This document shows, piece by piece, positions 33,807 through 45,758 of a stretch of DNA of 64,000 nt (position 1 is the first letter of the stretch; each line of letters begins with the position of its first letter). This DNA comes from Lithobates sylvaticus (Eukaryota > Chordata > Amphibia > Anura > Ranidae). The notes below the pieces were generated by a model. That model had not been told where the DNA came from. It saw only the letters and a program-made list of their open reading frames with translations, and did not search any database. The translations under genes were made by a program, and so were the position numbers. Where the stretch lies: positions 643,415,844-643,479,843 of the forward strand of contig CM053026.1 of the NCBI GenBank assembly GCA_028564925.1, written 5' to 3'.

Positions 33807-34429
33807 ATACACAATCTCTTGCAGTAGTCTGGCTTAAGTTACAGGGCAAGTGAGAGTGAACGAGCGTTAAAGGGGTTAATTGCCACGCCCTGTTTCAAAG
33901 TGATGATGAAATGCGTCAAGTGACCACGCAGCTACCTATGCCGTCCAATCAGCTGTCATCTCAAATCAGGAACTCCACTCCTTGAAAGAACAGCAGCGTG
34001 GTGAGAGATAGACACATGAGTGAGACAGGATTGATTGCTATATGCTTGATATTTTTAAATGATTTGTAAGTGCACATTTGTAAGGGGGGATTTTTTAAAT
34101 CATTTAAATCTTTACTGTATTACGCTATGTGTACACTCTTTTATTGTTACAAGCAATATCTAGATGGAAGGATACAGTGCCTGTATAAGGAATTAATTGA
34201 TACAAGCACATTTTCTTGATTCATCTGGTAAGTTCATTACCACAGGGGAGTTTTCACACGTGGTGTGGGGACAGGATTCAATTTGGACTCATACCCCATA
34301 TGAACTTTATCGATGGACTTATGATTTGTTCATTTAATTTTGGACACTATCTTTCTAGTTGTAAGTTTTAGCGCTGCTAATGTTATAGTTTCACTGTAGC
34401 ATATTTGAGATACTTAAAGGAATAATTCA
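33807..34429. other. Unassigned DNA, possible retroelement flank
   Basis: No gene. It resembles the 3' regions of Penelope-like elements only in general character (an AAATGCGTCAAG motif near 33910); not enough to assign. Confidence 0.3.
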
Positions 34430-34700
34430 TTTTTATTGTTTCACTTTAAGCATTATTAAAATCACTGCTCCTGAAAAAATGGCAGTTTTTAAAACTTTTT
34501 TTTGCATTGATACATGTCCCCTGGGGCAGGACTCGGGTCCTCAAACACTTTTTATGGCAATAACTTGCATATAAGCCTTTAAAATTAGCACTTTAGATTT
34601 TTCATGTTTGTGTCCCATAGACTTTAACGGTGTTCGCTTGTTTGTACAAATGTTTTGTCTGTTCACATGTTCTGGTGCAAACTGAACTGGGGGGCTCATC
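34430..34700 (-). repeat. Family B repeat, inverted relative to 30450-30690
   Basis: Carries the complement of the 30450-30690 blocks: TTTTTATGGCAATAACTTGC and TTTTTCATGTTTGTGTCCCA. Confidence 0.7.
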
Positions 34701-34709
34701 CCTAATGGA

Positions 34710-35577
34710 AACCTTGCAAGAAGATTTGAACAAATGAATGGGATGGGCAACTACATGGCAAATGAGGTTTAATGTGGAAAAAATGTAAAATAATGCATTT
34801 GGGTGGCAAAAATTTGAATGCAATCTACTCACTGGGGGGGGGGGGGGGGGGGGGGGGGGGACCTCTGTGGGAATCAAGGATGGAAAAGGACCTGGGGGTC
34901 CTAGTAGATGATAGGCTCAGCAATGGCATGCAATGCCAAGCTGCTGCTAACAGAGCAAACAGAATATTGGCATGCATTAAAAAGGGGATTAACTCAAGAG
35001 ATAAAGCGATAATTATCCCGCTCTACAAGACTCCGGCCTCATCTGGAGTATGCTGTCCAGTTCTGGGGACAAGTTCTCAGGAAGGATGTGCTGGAAATGG
35101 AGCAAATACAGAGAAGGGCAACAAAGCTAATAAAGGGACTGGAGGATATTAGTTATGAAGAAAGGTTGCAGGCACTGAACTTATTCTGTCTGGAGAAGAG
35201 ACGCTTGAGAGGAGATATGATTTCAATATACAAAGACCATACGGGTGACCCCACAATAGGCATAAAACTTTTTTGCGGAAGGAAGGAAGTTTAATAAGAC
35301 ACGTGGCCACTCATTAAAATTAGAAGAAATTAGGTTTAACCTTAAACTGCGTAGAAGGTTCTTTACTGTAAGAGCGGCAAGGATGTGTAATTCCCTTCCA
35401 CAGGCGGTGGTTTCAGTGGGGAGCATCAATAGTTTCAAAAAACTATTAGATAAGCACCTGAATGACCACAACATACAGGGATATACAATGTAATACTGAC
35501 AAATAATCACACACATAGGTTGGACTTGATGGACTTTGTTTAAACCTCACCTACTATGTAACTATTTAACTATGACA
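34710..35577 (+). mobile_element. CR1-like LINE, 3' fragment
   Basis: Encodes the tail of a CR1 reverse-transcriptase protein: WRFNVEKM-like start, KDLGVLVDDRLSNGMQCQAA, NRILACIKKGINSRDK, then [20 protein letters not shown] (35100-35160) and [18 protein letters not shown], followed in another frame by the HSLKLEEIRFNLKLRRRF region. A 3' end with TTGGACTTGATGGAC and a CTACTATGTAACTA-type repeat closes it. At least two frame changes are present, and a run of about 25 G (34836-34860) interrupts the coding part. It is 5' truncated, as most CR1 copies are. Confidence 0.85.
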
Positions 35578-36102
35578 CCTGTTGGGGTGTTAATTGCCTA
35601 AAAGTTAATTCCCCTTGCTACTCACTACAGAGTTTGAATGAATCAAAACATAAAATCGGATTCAATTCATTGTCATAGATCCTCCCCTTTCAGGATGAGT
35701 AAAAAAACAGCAGCCTCAGTTCATGGTTTTTAAAATGAGCTATAATATGAATAGCTGTGTGAGCCAGCAAGACTCCAAGTTTCTGAATAAATCACAGAAC
35801 ACACAAGATTCTGCTATGTATCATGAGCTTTTTGTAAGTCAGCATGACTCTGAGTCTGTGAATGACTCAGAATCTCAGAGAGCACACAAGATTCTGTTTA
35901 GTATCATGAACTGTATGTGGGCCAGCATGACTCACTGAGTACCGTATATGAATGATTTAGAGTCTCAGAGAGCACACAAGAATCACGATGTTGTCTAGTA
36001 GTAACCAGTAAGATAAGTGAATTGGTAAAGAACAACCAGGATGTAGAGCCTACATTAGTAATGTCCAAAATGGCTGCTCCTGTACATAGATATAGCTAGA
36101 AA
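35578..36102. repeat. About 100-bp tandem repeats, three degenerate copies
   Basis: At about 35715-35990 a unit with GAGCCAGCAAGACTC, CAGAACACACAAGATTCTG and TATCATGAGCT recurs three times with strong divergence. The rest is unassigned. Confidence 0.6.
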
Positions 36103-36777
36103 CAATAAAAGGAGTGTAACGCCTTTTAAGCAAGGGTGTAACAATATTCAAACATAAAAACATGTAAACACATAATTATTGTTACTAGACTAAAAAAAAC
36201 AGTCCATGTATACTATTTCAATCAAACAAGTAATAAGGGACCCCTTGACAATGTAATTTTGAATGAAGGACATTGTCGGGGCGTGGCATTCGGCCACCGA
36301 CATCTCACTGCTGAGCGATTCCGGGTCGCCAGCAGCAATCTATGTAAGTTTTTATTGGTTTATTTTGCACTTGTGTATTTAAAAAAAAAAACCTCACTAA
36401 ACTATGAGTATACTTCTGTGCCCTACATGAGTTTATTTATTCCCAGTGGGATCCCAATATGAATTATTGGCGGAAGCGATCCACTACGTGATATTCAGAG
36501 GGACCTCCATATGTGTTTGAAGCTGTCATGCTGCTGTAACCGCAGCTACTATATTCAGAGAGTTTACAATCTTTCCATTGGTGGTGGTTTATTTGATTGG
36601 ACACTATTGCCCTGCTGTTTGCTCACTGGATAGATGGGTCTATCATGGACTATTACCTGTTTGATGGAATTACATGGACTGTTTTTTTAGTCTAGTAACA
36701 ATACTTATGTGTTTACATGTTTGTATGTTTGAATATTGTTACACCCTTGCTTAAAGACGCTACACTCCTTTTATTAT
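36103..36777. repeat. Element bounded by about 108-bp inverted repeats
   Basis: 36103-36210 (AATAAAAGGAGTGTAAC onward) is the inverse of 36671-36777 (through GACGCTACACTCCTTTTATT). The 460-bp interior is unrelated to the arms. It could be a MITE or a Penelope-type inverted 3' region; no target duplication is clear. Confidence 0.7.
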
Positions 36778-37019
36778 TCATGCTATAAGTTGAGTATTCT
36801 TCTTATGTGTTAGCTGCCTTGACTTTTAGATATTAGTTAAACACACAGTGCAGAATTCCCACATTACATAGCTAGAAACAAACTCTTTCATATGTACAGT
36901 AAATCTAAAAAAAAAAAGACTTTCATTTTCGTGGAATGGGACTGGTATTTCTAGTTCAAAAACAGCTTTAGTAGTTCCAAGATATCAGTTTAGTCATTGA
37001 TAGTAATGTCTAAATATTA

Positions 37020-37310
37020 TGCCGCGTACACACGGTCGGACTTTCCGGCATAAAATGTGCGATCTGAGCCTGTTGTCGTAAATTCCGACCGTGTATAGGC
37101 ACAAAATTTGAGATCTGGTTCTCAAGTTTTCCGTCAACAAAATTTGTTTGCGTAAATTCCGATCGCGTGTACGCAATTCTGACGCACAAAGTGCCACGCA
37201 TGCTCAGAATCAAGCAGAAGAGCCGCACTGGCTATTGAACTTAATTTGTATCGGCTCGTCGTAAATGTTGTACGTCACCGCGTTATTGACGTTCAGAATT
37301 TCTGGTCCTA
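37020..37310. mobile_element. Harbinger-family MITE, truncated on the right
   Basis: Begins TGCCGCGTACACACGGTCGG after TTA (37017-37019). It carries the CAAAGTGCCACGCATGCTCA block found just inside the left end of the 7.6-kb Harbinger element. No right terminus is found; similarity fades near 37310. Confidence 0.75.
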
Positions 37311-38110
37311 ATCAACATTCTGGCATTGCTGTAATAGTAAAATGAAGATATCTGAACATGTAGCAGCATCTATAGTCATTTGCTTTTAAAAGTCATTATT
37401 CATATACTCTGTACTTAAGTTTGTACACCCCCATATCCAGTATAAACCGTGTTTACTATTCGATTTTAGAAGTATCTTTACTTTGAGATGTAAAAACTGT
37501 ATTGTTAGCATACATAAATGTTCCATTAGGGAAGAAATCAGGCTGACTTTATTCCTTGGATAATTTAGACCACTATCAATTTATTCATTTCCTGAACTTC
37601 TGATCTCAGCACTATTCAAATCAATAGATTTATTCTCCACTGCTCCACAAAATCATTACTGGCACAATATTCTTTTGTTAGATACTGTGTCAGCCATATG
37701 AGAGCATTTTCTCAACAAATCATTAGAAGAAGATGTTATTAAAGAATAAATCACATGACATGTTGCAGATTCTGACTTATGTTATTTATGAGGCCAGTCT
37801 GCATTTTCTGTTACATTGGCTGCAGAAAGAAAGATACATTTGGTCACAAAGCTCCCCAGCAATGTCATTGAGAAACTATGGATTTATAATGTCTGCTAAA
37901 CTGCTGAAATACAAATTCTAAGTACATTCTATTCTGTACAGTGCATTATGCAAAACTGAATTTCATTTAAAATAATTTTTCAGCTTATTCAGATGTATAC
38001 TTTAGCTGGGCATCAGTCTACTAGCCCACTCATAATCAACAACCAGATGGTTTTACTTTTTAGGTTGGTTCATGCACTAAAGGACAAATGCTGAAAACAG
38101 AAAACAGCAT
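37311..38110. other. Non-repetitive AT-rich DNA
   Basis: No repeat family or gene recognised across 800 bp, unusual in this window. It might be single-copy or conserved non-coding sequence. Confidence 0.4.
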
Positions 38111-38492
38111 CTTATAACAAGCTCCTCAGGACTTGGATGGGTTAGATACCCATCCAATGATCTCAGATCCATTTGTTTCATGCTAAATTATTGGTTAGCC
38201 AATTTTAGAAGGAACAGTCAATTAGCTAGTTTAGAAAATGTCTTCTGACTGCTAACAATGCTGCTTTCTTTATTAATTTAAGATACATAAATGTTTGGCA
38301 GTATTGAACATTCATGTTTTAAAATGCTGTTAAGGGCAGTTGGATTGTGCATGTGTATCTGACTGCCCTCTGAAATCTATGGGTGCTCTCAGTTTGACAA
38401 TCTTGATATTTAGTGTGTTGTTACTAGACTGAGCAAGCCTGAGCTATCAATAAGTATCTAACCCATCCAAGTCCTGAAGTGCTTGTTATAAG
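38111..38492. repeat. MITE-like unit with 38-bp inverted ends
   Basis: 38111-38148 (CTTATAACAAGCTCCTCAGG onward) pairs with 38455-38492 (through GTGCTTGTTATAAG) with one or two mismatches, enclosing 306 bp. No target duplication is evident. Confidence 0.75.
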
Positions 38493-38639
38493 GTAAGGTT
38501 TTAAAAATGTAAAATATTTGGGTCACAGAGGGTGCTTGCATGCAGCAGACGGATATATCGGCTGCTTGATTTCTCTGCTCTGTGCTGTATGAGCAGATTC
38601 CACAGCAGATCAGGCTCAAATCCCCTGCAACTGCACTCT

Positions 38640-39450
38640 CAACTACCCGACAGGTAACAAAATCTCCTCCTCCCGTATCAGCATCAGCAACCCAAATCCA
38701 GGCTGAAACAGTGTTCCCAGCTGAAACCACTCTCTACCACCACCACCGGTAGACAAAATGGCAACTGAACTTATGACTCCTGACAAGACCATGCATCCCT
38801 CCTTGTAAGGCTTAGCCTCCCTGGAAGACAGCCTGCAGCAATATCTATTAGCACTTATAAGCACACAAGATAATTCTGCTGAAAAAATGCAGAATAAATG
38901 TTCGGGAGGAGATAGTGGCTGAATCCCGTAAGCTTTCCTCTGAGCTGGTCAAAAGCCTTAAAAGAGCTTGACCATTATGTACATCAACTGAAATAAAGAC
39001 TTGATACAGCTAAAACAGTTCTGGAAGGCCATGAAAAAAATATTGAAGACCTTCAATCATACTTAACCCCCTTTAGGATAAGCAAGAAGATGCAAAAACC
39101 AAGCCCTCAGAGATACCCAGAGAATCCGGGATCTCCCAAGAACTATCACAGACTTGCAAGGTACAACCACAGCCTTCTTTAAGGATTCTCCACCCAACAT
39201 CCCACCTGAACACTTGGAATTCGACAGAACCCATTGTGCCTTAGCCTGCAGACAACCTGTAGCCCCCCCCCCCCCCATCTCCAGGGATGTCATTGTAAAG
39301 TTTCACTTTTACCGCACTAGGGAGAGACACCTACAGGCAGCTTGAGACTGCCAAGATCTCAAATTTCAAGAACATAATCTCTAGCTTTTTGGATATATTT
39401 TTTCAATTTACCTTTGCTAAACAGAGAATTCTGAACGCTGTCCATTTTTG
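38640..39450 (+). pseudogene. L1/Tx1-like LINE ORF1 remnant
   Basis: Plus-strand frames read MATELMTPDKTMHPS (38758) and then match the RNA-binding and C-terminal part of an L1-type ORF1 protein: DLQGTTTAFFKDSPPNIPPE, HLEFDRTHCALACRQP, RDVIVKFHFYRTRERHLQAA and DLKFQEHNLSLFLDI. Multiple stops and frame changes separate these pieces, including one at 38812 soon after the start codon, and a C run of about 14 lies at 39268-39281. This ORF1 is of a different subfamily from the intact one at 59745. Confidence 0.8.
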
Positions 39451-39929
39451 CTTTTTTGCACTTCATTTGGACACATATTGATGTCCCAATGATTGAAAGA
39501 ATTTGAGAATGATAGATCTCCTACCTAATGTTGTTGACCAGTCCTAGAACTTCAGGGGACTATCCCCTCTTATTTGACTCATTTGGTCTCACTACCTAAT
39601 TTTTTAATGCCATTTGTTAGAGTAAGTACTTTTGAGATTTTAGGATCTCAGATTCAGGAAGGGCTACTGTATGTTGAAGGTGAGCGCTTCTTGGGTCCCC
39701 TGCTTTACATTCTTGAAATCCTCCAAAAACTTTCTCTCAACTGTCTGAATAGTTTTGCTGTTCTATACTGCCTATATTACCTATATTTAAAGCACCATTT
39801 ACAGTTGAAAATACCCACACTTTACACCTTTAATTTGCTCAGGGCTGCACTATTTACCTTGAACTCTGATTTGTGGAGATTATCAAACCCCCAGTCCAGG
39901 CAAATAAGACATCATAAAGTCTATTTTTT
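39451..39929. other. Unassigned DNA
   Basis: Follows the L1 ORF1 fossil; no recognisable ORF2 sequence. The 120-codon frame at 39574-39936 lacks known motifs. Confidence 0.35.
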
Positions 39930-41439
39930 TTTTTAACATTTTTTTTTTAAGTTTTGATAAATACAAATAACTAGGATACAAACAAGATGCAGGTTCTCTG
40001 CATAGGACTTTGGGATGTACAGAGTGTTCAATTGTCTATTAAACCTATACACAGTGCTAATACACAGTAATAAAAATAAGTGAGCAATGGTTGATGCAAA
40101 TATTAGTGAAAAGATGACCAAGCAAGTGACCAGTGAAAGTTCAATAGTGTGCAAATAAACAATAATTTCTAATTGCAGATAATCTTCACAGGTGCTGCTG
40201 TTGCTAGAAAAAACCAAAGTGCTGGAGTGCTCTAATATCCACACAGGTAATCCATGCTCCACCCCCCAAGTAGTTATACTCACCAGATGTGGTGGACCCC
40301 TCAGGCAGTGCTGCGTGTGGGTCAGACAGGATTAAACTGGTAAGCAGGGTGGTGAGACGCCAAATCCATAGTATAGTTCTTCCTGTGGTGTTATGCCACA
40401 TACACACGACTGGACTTTCCGGCAGACTAGGTCCGACGGAATCAGTCCGTCGGACAATCCGATCGTGTGTGGGCTAACCTGATAGTTTTTCATTTAAAAA
40501 ATCAGATGGACCTAGAAATAGAACATGTTTCAAATCTGTCTGACAGACTCAATCCCTATCCGGAAAACCGTTCGTCTGTATGCTGGTCCGATGGACCAAA
40601 TATGACGCAAGGGCAGCTATTGGCTACTGGCTATTGAACTTCCTTTTTTAGTCCCGTCGTACGTCATCACATTCAAAACTAACGTACTTAGTCCGTTCGT
40701 GTGTGCGCAATTCCATTAGTTCGGAAGGTCCGTCGGAACTCTGTCGGAAGTCTGTCGGAAAGAACGTCGGACCTAGTCTCTCGGAAAGTCCGGTAGTGTG
40801 TACGCGGCATTAGACTCAAACAAAAAAGGAGAGAGTCCACATAGTGCAGTATGTCTTGATTTATTCAGTAAAAAATTATTTACAAAGTTCCATGAGTCAG
40901 CGAATGATGCATTTTGCCCCTCCCACAGGGTGTTATCAAAGACAGCGTCTCACTGCATCACAGCTGAATATATAGCCATGCGCTCACATGACCATGATGT
41001 CATTTTCCCCCCGGGTGTACTCAGCCTCAAAGTACACCCAGGCTGGGAACTTCCTCTTTCCCCTCATTAGTATTGTGACATTCTCTTTAATAGCTATGGA
41101 CATGGGCAAACCCAATCCACCAACATGACACAGCCTCAAATACACCCAAACGGGAATACTTCCTTATTAAAGATAGGCTTCTAAAGATCCTTATTTAAAA
41201 CATCTGAAAAAACAATCCCAGGAGAAAATTAATAATGGCATAAATTAGTAACACACTACTCTTGAATTAACAATGTCATGTGAAAATAAATGAAAATGAA
41301 AAAAATATAAAACATAAAAATAAATATAAAAATGAAAATAATAATGTAAATAAAAAAAGAAAGAAAGAAAAATAAATATGAATAGGAAAAATAAAAGAAA
41401 TCGGAAATGAAAAAAGTAGCCAATAACCATTTTAGCAAA
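39930..41439. repeat. Probable Penelope-like 3' region, interrupted by a MITE
   Basis: Sequence on either side of the MITE at 40394-40809 is continuous in character. It includes TGATGCATTTTGCCCCTCCC and GGTGTTATCAAAGACAGCG, phrases like the 3' regions of frog Penelope elements. With the reverse-transcriptase fossil starting at about 41440, this suggests one insertion in an inverted arrangement. Assignment by general resemblance only. Confidence 0.35.
40394..40809. mobile_element. Harbinger-family MITE, 416 bp, complete
   Basis: Termini TGCCACATACACAC and GTGTGTACGCGGCA are inverted and flanked by TTA (40391-40393 and 40810-40812). The right 180 bp contain GAACTTCC, CGTCGTACGTCATCAC and CGGAAAGTCCGG motifs also found in the right subterminal part of the 7.6-kb Harbinger element (27470-27645). 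Confidence 0.88.
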
Positions 41440-42927
41440 GCTTTCAAGAACCTGGTGGAACAGGATCTTAATGAGCTAAAAATCATACGGGGAAGAAGGA
41501 ATAAATATATAGAGCAAGGTCGGTTATATGACCAGCAGATAAAGGGGGAGGATTGGCGATCTTAAATAAAGCTGACTATATAGCGGAACTGAATAGAATG
41601 GTAAATGACCAGGAGACGTAGGAAAAATTAAAAGGGAACCCTACCAATAAGTATAAGGCTAAATTAACAAAACTTATCAATAAAGTGTATAGAGAAGATT
41701 TAGTTAATAAAAGAGAAGCAAGATACTTAGTACCAGATGCTCCTAGAATGCCGGTTATCTACCAAATACCTAAAATTCACAAGTTCATGGCCAAGCCCCC
41801 GGGGAGACCCATAATAAGTGGCATTGACCATCTTTTTCTAAACTGATAGAATATCTGTATTGCTTTTTCTGTTGGCCCAGGATTTCCCAGCCTACTTAAG
41901 AGACAGTAAGGAGTTAATTAATCTGCTTAAGGATGTGGACATCACAGATGACTGATATTTTAGAGAGTATTGATGTTAACGCTCTATATACAAACATCAA
42001 GCAAAGTTATGCCTTGGAGGTCGTAACGTGTGCCTTGCAAAAGACCAATTTAAAAAGAAACAAAATTAATTTCTGATTAAAGCTTTGGGTTTGGCCATGA
42101 GGGAAAACATATTTTTTTTACATGAGTGCATGAAGGCAGTCACTTTAGGCAATAGAAGGGAGTAGACATGGGGGCAAAATATGCACCCTCAGTGGCAAAT
42201 ATCTTTATGAGCAGATGGGAACATGAAGCCATATATGGTGAACCTAGACCTGAACTGAAAGTATACAAGAGGTATATCGATGATATCCACATTGTATGGG
42301 TAGGATCACAAGAAACTTTTTGGGAATTCCTACAAGAATTAAATAACAATTCCTATGGTATCTCCTTTTCAGAAACCTATGACAAAGTGGCTTGTCAATA
42401 ATTTGGATTTAGTTATTTTTAAAAATAATGGTAAACTCAATACACATACTTTCTTTAAGAAGGTCGATCGGAATGGCTACATTCCGAAAGGAAGTTGCCA
42501 TCATCCAAGATAGCTGAATGGGGTACCTAAAAGCCAAATTATGAGGATTATGAGGATACATAAGAACTGTGATAATGTAGAAGATTACAGTAGTCAGACC
42601 CAAGTTATTATAAATAGATTTCAAGAAAAAGGCAATGGATATAAAGAACTAGTTAAAACACAAAAGGAAGTTTTGCAACTAAATAGAAATGTAATGCTGC
42701 AGGATAAAGAAAAAAGAATAATAACTATGGTTTGGCCTTTATGACTGGTTTTACAAGGCAGTATAAGCAGGTTGAAAGAATAATATCTAAACATTGGCCA
42801 TTATTGTTAAAGGATCAAGTTTTATCTAGAATCTTACCTAGCAAACCCCAATTCATCCTTACTAGGCCTCCCACCCTGAGAAACAAACTTGCCAAGAATG
42901 TGGTCAACCCTCCTTGTAGGGTTTACG
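41440..42927 (+). mobile_element. Penelope-like element, reverse-transcriptase fossil
   Basis: Contains the PLE reverse transcriptase core: MGAKYAPSVANIFMSRWEHE and YKRYIDDIHIVWVG (42168-42300; the YIDD box is catalytic). Upstream blocks include VPDAPRMPVIYQIPKIHK-type sequence and downstream are LRPPTLRNKLAKNVVNPP-like residues, normally just before the linker to the GIY-YIG nuclease. The element is broken in many places (more than five interruptions) and ends where the second Harbinger copy begins at about 42928. It is older than the Penelope pair at 15944-19955. Confidence 0.8.
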
Positions 42928-43262
42928 AAGAATTGGTTGCTCCAGCGTGACCAATTCTCTCATATGCCTTTGTTGCAGGAGATCCAGGAGAATAATCATG
43001 ATGATTTCAGGAATTATCTCCAGATGACGGACCCCGTTTTTCACCATTTGTTTGCTTTGCTGTCCCCTTATATTACCAAGCAGGACACCTGCATGCGGCA
43101 AGCCATCACTCCTGAACAGAGGCTAGTCGCCATGTTGCGGTACTTAAAGGGAGAAGTCTGCAGGACATCAAGTTCTCGAAAGGCATCTCCCTAGGTTCTG
43201 GGAATCATTATTCCAGGAGACCTGTTCTGCCATCATTCAGGTCATGCAGAAGGACTATATTA
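42928..43262 (+). pseudogene. Harbinger transposase exon 1, decayed
   Basis: Reads KNWLLQRDQFSHMPLLQEIQ, FRNYLQMTDPVFHHLFALLS and CMRQAITPEQRLVAMLRYL, aligned to residues 39-110 of the intact transposase. A frameshift follows MLRYL (about 43145). The donor equivalent to AAG|GT is altered to TTAGGCTAAG. The first 38 codons are missing at the left junction with the Penelope fossil. Confidence 0.85.
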
Positions 43263-44159
43263 GGCTAAGTTTTCTCCTTTAACATCACATTCTATATATT
43301 TAATGTTTGCTAATATATTGTATTTATTTCATCATTCCCTAATTACCATGATTATAATATGCTGTGAATGTCCTCTTTGTTCTTTTTTGTCCTTCATTCA
43401 TATTTGTCTTCACTAACCTCCCTATCCTGGGCCCATACACACCTAGCCTAGTCACTTAACAATGTATTTTGTCAGCTCCATAGTACTGCTTTACCCTAAA
43501 CACCCCCTAAAATTTGTTTAAATGTTATTTGTGTCCTTAAATTCAGGCAGAGTGCAAGAGGCTTTTTTGGGGGGTCACAAAATCATTTGTAACCCTCCCT
43601 CCCCCAACTGCTAAGTCAACCGATACCAATCCTCTATCTGCTGACTTTGCCAAACCCATACACACTATACCTATATTTTGTGTTCAGATTTATGGATGAA
43701 TTCACCAAAGCATGTAGTAAAAGGGCCTGCCTGAATACTTGGTACTGTTTAAAGTTTTGTTCTCCTATTGTCTTGATAGGTAATTGCAGAAAATGTGTTT
43801 CAATTTGGACAGTGTGTATTCATATTTTTAGATATGACACTTCTTACCTGTCCAGTGGGCTGCCAACAGTTTAACTAAAGAAGGGTCTGGCCTAAGAAAC
43901 ACACATTATTTATGCATTCAGCTTTCAATGAAGTGGAGAGGGTTACCTGTCCAAAACATCACCCCCCCCCTAAATTTTTTATAATGGGCCATCAGAGGGG
44001 GTGAGGAAAATGATAAGTGGATCTTAGATTTTTTTTTTTTCTTTAAATACTACTTCAAATAAATGTTATACTTATGTTGGCCAATATTGTTTGTGTCTAA
44101 TCTGCTTGCAATGTTATGTACAAAAGTCCTAATACATATTTTCTTGTTTCACTCCACAG

Positions 44160-44922
44160 TTTCCTTCAACGCCACAGGAATGGCAGACTGTGGCTTCCCA
44201 ATTTGGCCAATTTGCCCAGCGGTGGGATTTTCCCAACTGCATAGGGGTAATAGATGGGAAACATGTCCACATAGTCCAACCCACCAAATTGGGTCATACT
44301 ATTACACTTACAAGGGGATTAATAGTATTGTGATGTTGGCAGCGGTGTCAGCGACATATGATTTTCTTTATGTGGACGTGGGGAAGAATGGCCGGATGTC
44401 GGATGATGGAGTCATCGCCCAGACCGAGTTCTACGGATGGCTCCAGAGTGGTGACTTGGGATTGCCACCTCCGGAAGACAACGTGGCTGGTCTGCCATTC
44501 GTCTTTGTCGCTGATGAAGCGTTTGGGCTTGGTGAACACATGATGCGGCCGTCCCCGATGAGGACCGTCACCCTGGACCAGAGGGTTTTTAACTACCGGC
44601 TGGCTAGAGCCAGAAGAGTGGTGGAGAATGCTTTCGGGATAATGGCCAGCCAGTTCTGCCTATTCCTTTACGCCAAAAAACATGGCGGAATATAAACTTA
44701 ACCATATAATCCTTTCATGCTGCATTCTCCACAACTTTTTAAGGAGAAATTCTATAAACTATGTGGCCTCAGTTAGGCCTGAGGCCGGATTTCAAGACCA
44801 AACCCCGATGGAGCTTGAAGCTGGCAGTCCTGGCTTGCCTCCCCCTCCCCCGAGGTCCATCAAAAATATATGGAGTACTTTGCGGGTAGGGAGGCCATTG
44901 ATATGCCAGAAAATGTTTAACA
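44160..44922 (+). pseudogene. Harbinger transposase exon 2, decayed
   Basis: The acceptor CTCCACAG is kept. Frames give the fragment with INSIVMLAAVSATYDFLYVD, the GRMSDDGVIAQTEFYGWL block, FVFVADEAFGLGEHMMRPSP and RARRVVENAFGIMASQF, then AEYKLNHIILSCCILHNFLR in another frame. The catalytic E within VENAFG is kept. The first Asp region is split by a frame change near 44190-44260, and another shift occurs near 44670. The sequence is about 75 percent like the intact gene by eye. Confidence 0.87.
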
Positions 44923-45758
44923 AACCTTTTTTAAATAAATGTGTATTTTAAAATGAAATAATATTTTCTTTTGATTTACTGCTTCTGTTTCTTTTAGCTG
45001 TCTCATAGGTTATCCAATGTGCTTTTTTTTGGCCCATTTTCTGCAATAGTGCAAACGTAATTTAGTTGAGACATGAGGTGACAATCTCTTCTTCAGCTAA
45101 CTATTATGTTGTGAGTCTGCTACACACACACACCTTGTTTTTGTTGTTAATGTATGTAATGCATTATTGCTTAAAATATTCATCATTTTCGACACCATGA
45201 ATAAATTTTTTGGAGTTACAAAAATGGCCTGATTGATGCAAATTATAAAGCACTGTGGGTGTTATTTACTAAAGGAAAATCCACTTTGCACTACAAGTGC
45301 ACTGAAAGTGCACTTGTAGTACAAATTGGATTTGCCTTTAGTAAATAACCCTCATTGTCACTGTAAACAACAACTTAATAAAAAAACTGCTATTGAGCAT
45401 TGAAAGAAGAAGCCACACATTGTTGAGTAGAAATTGTTTTACTCTGTGAACATTGACATGTGCGTTTAGAAAAGGGTTTTTTCACAAACCAACATATTTT
45501 TGAAATACAATTTTTTTTTGGTGACAGTAGAAATATCCTTTTTTGTGGTAAACAGGAATGTTTTTTTAAACCATACAACAATACACAACTCAGGAACTTA
45601 CAAAGTTCAACTTTGATAAATTGATGGCAATATCAGACATTAGTATGCCCAAACTGTGTTGATATTGCCTTCATCAGATGGGGTGAAGTCACCCCTGTGA
45701 AAGCCAAATTTTGAAGATGCACACAAATTGAGAGTCAAAATGGGTATCCCATGCCTAA

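Noticed and set aside
33807-34429. Considered as another Penelope 3' region
   Set aside because: Resemblance is general; no shared block of useful length with 15944-19955 was seen.
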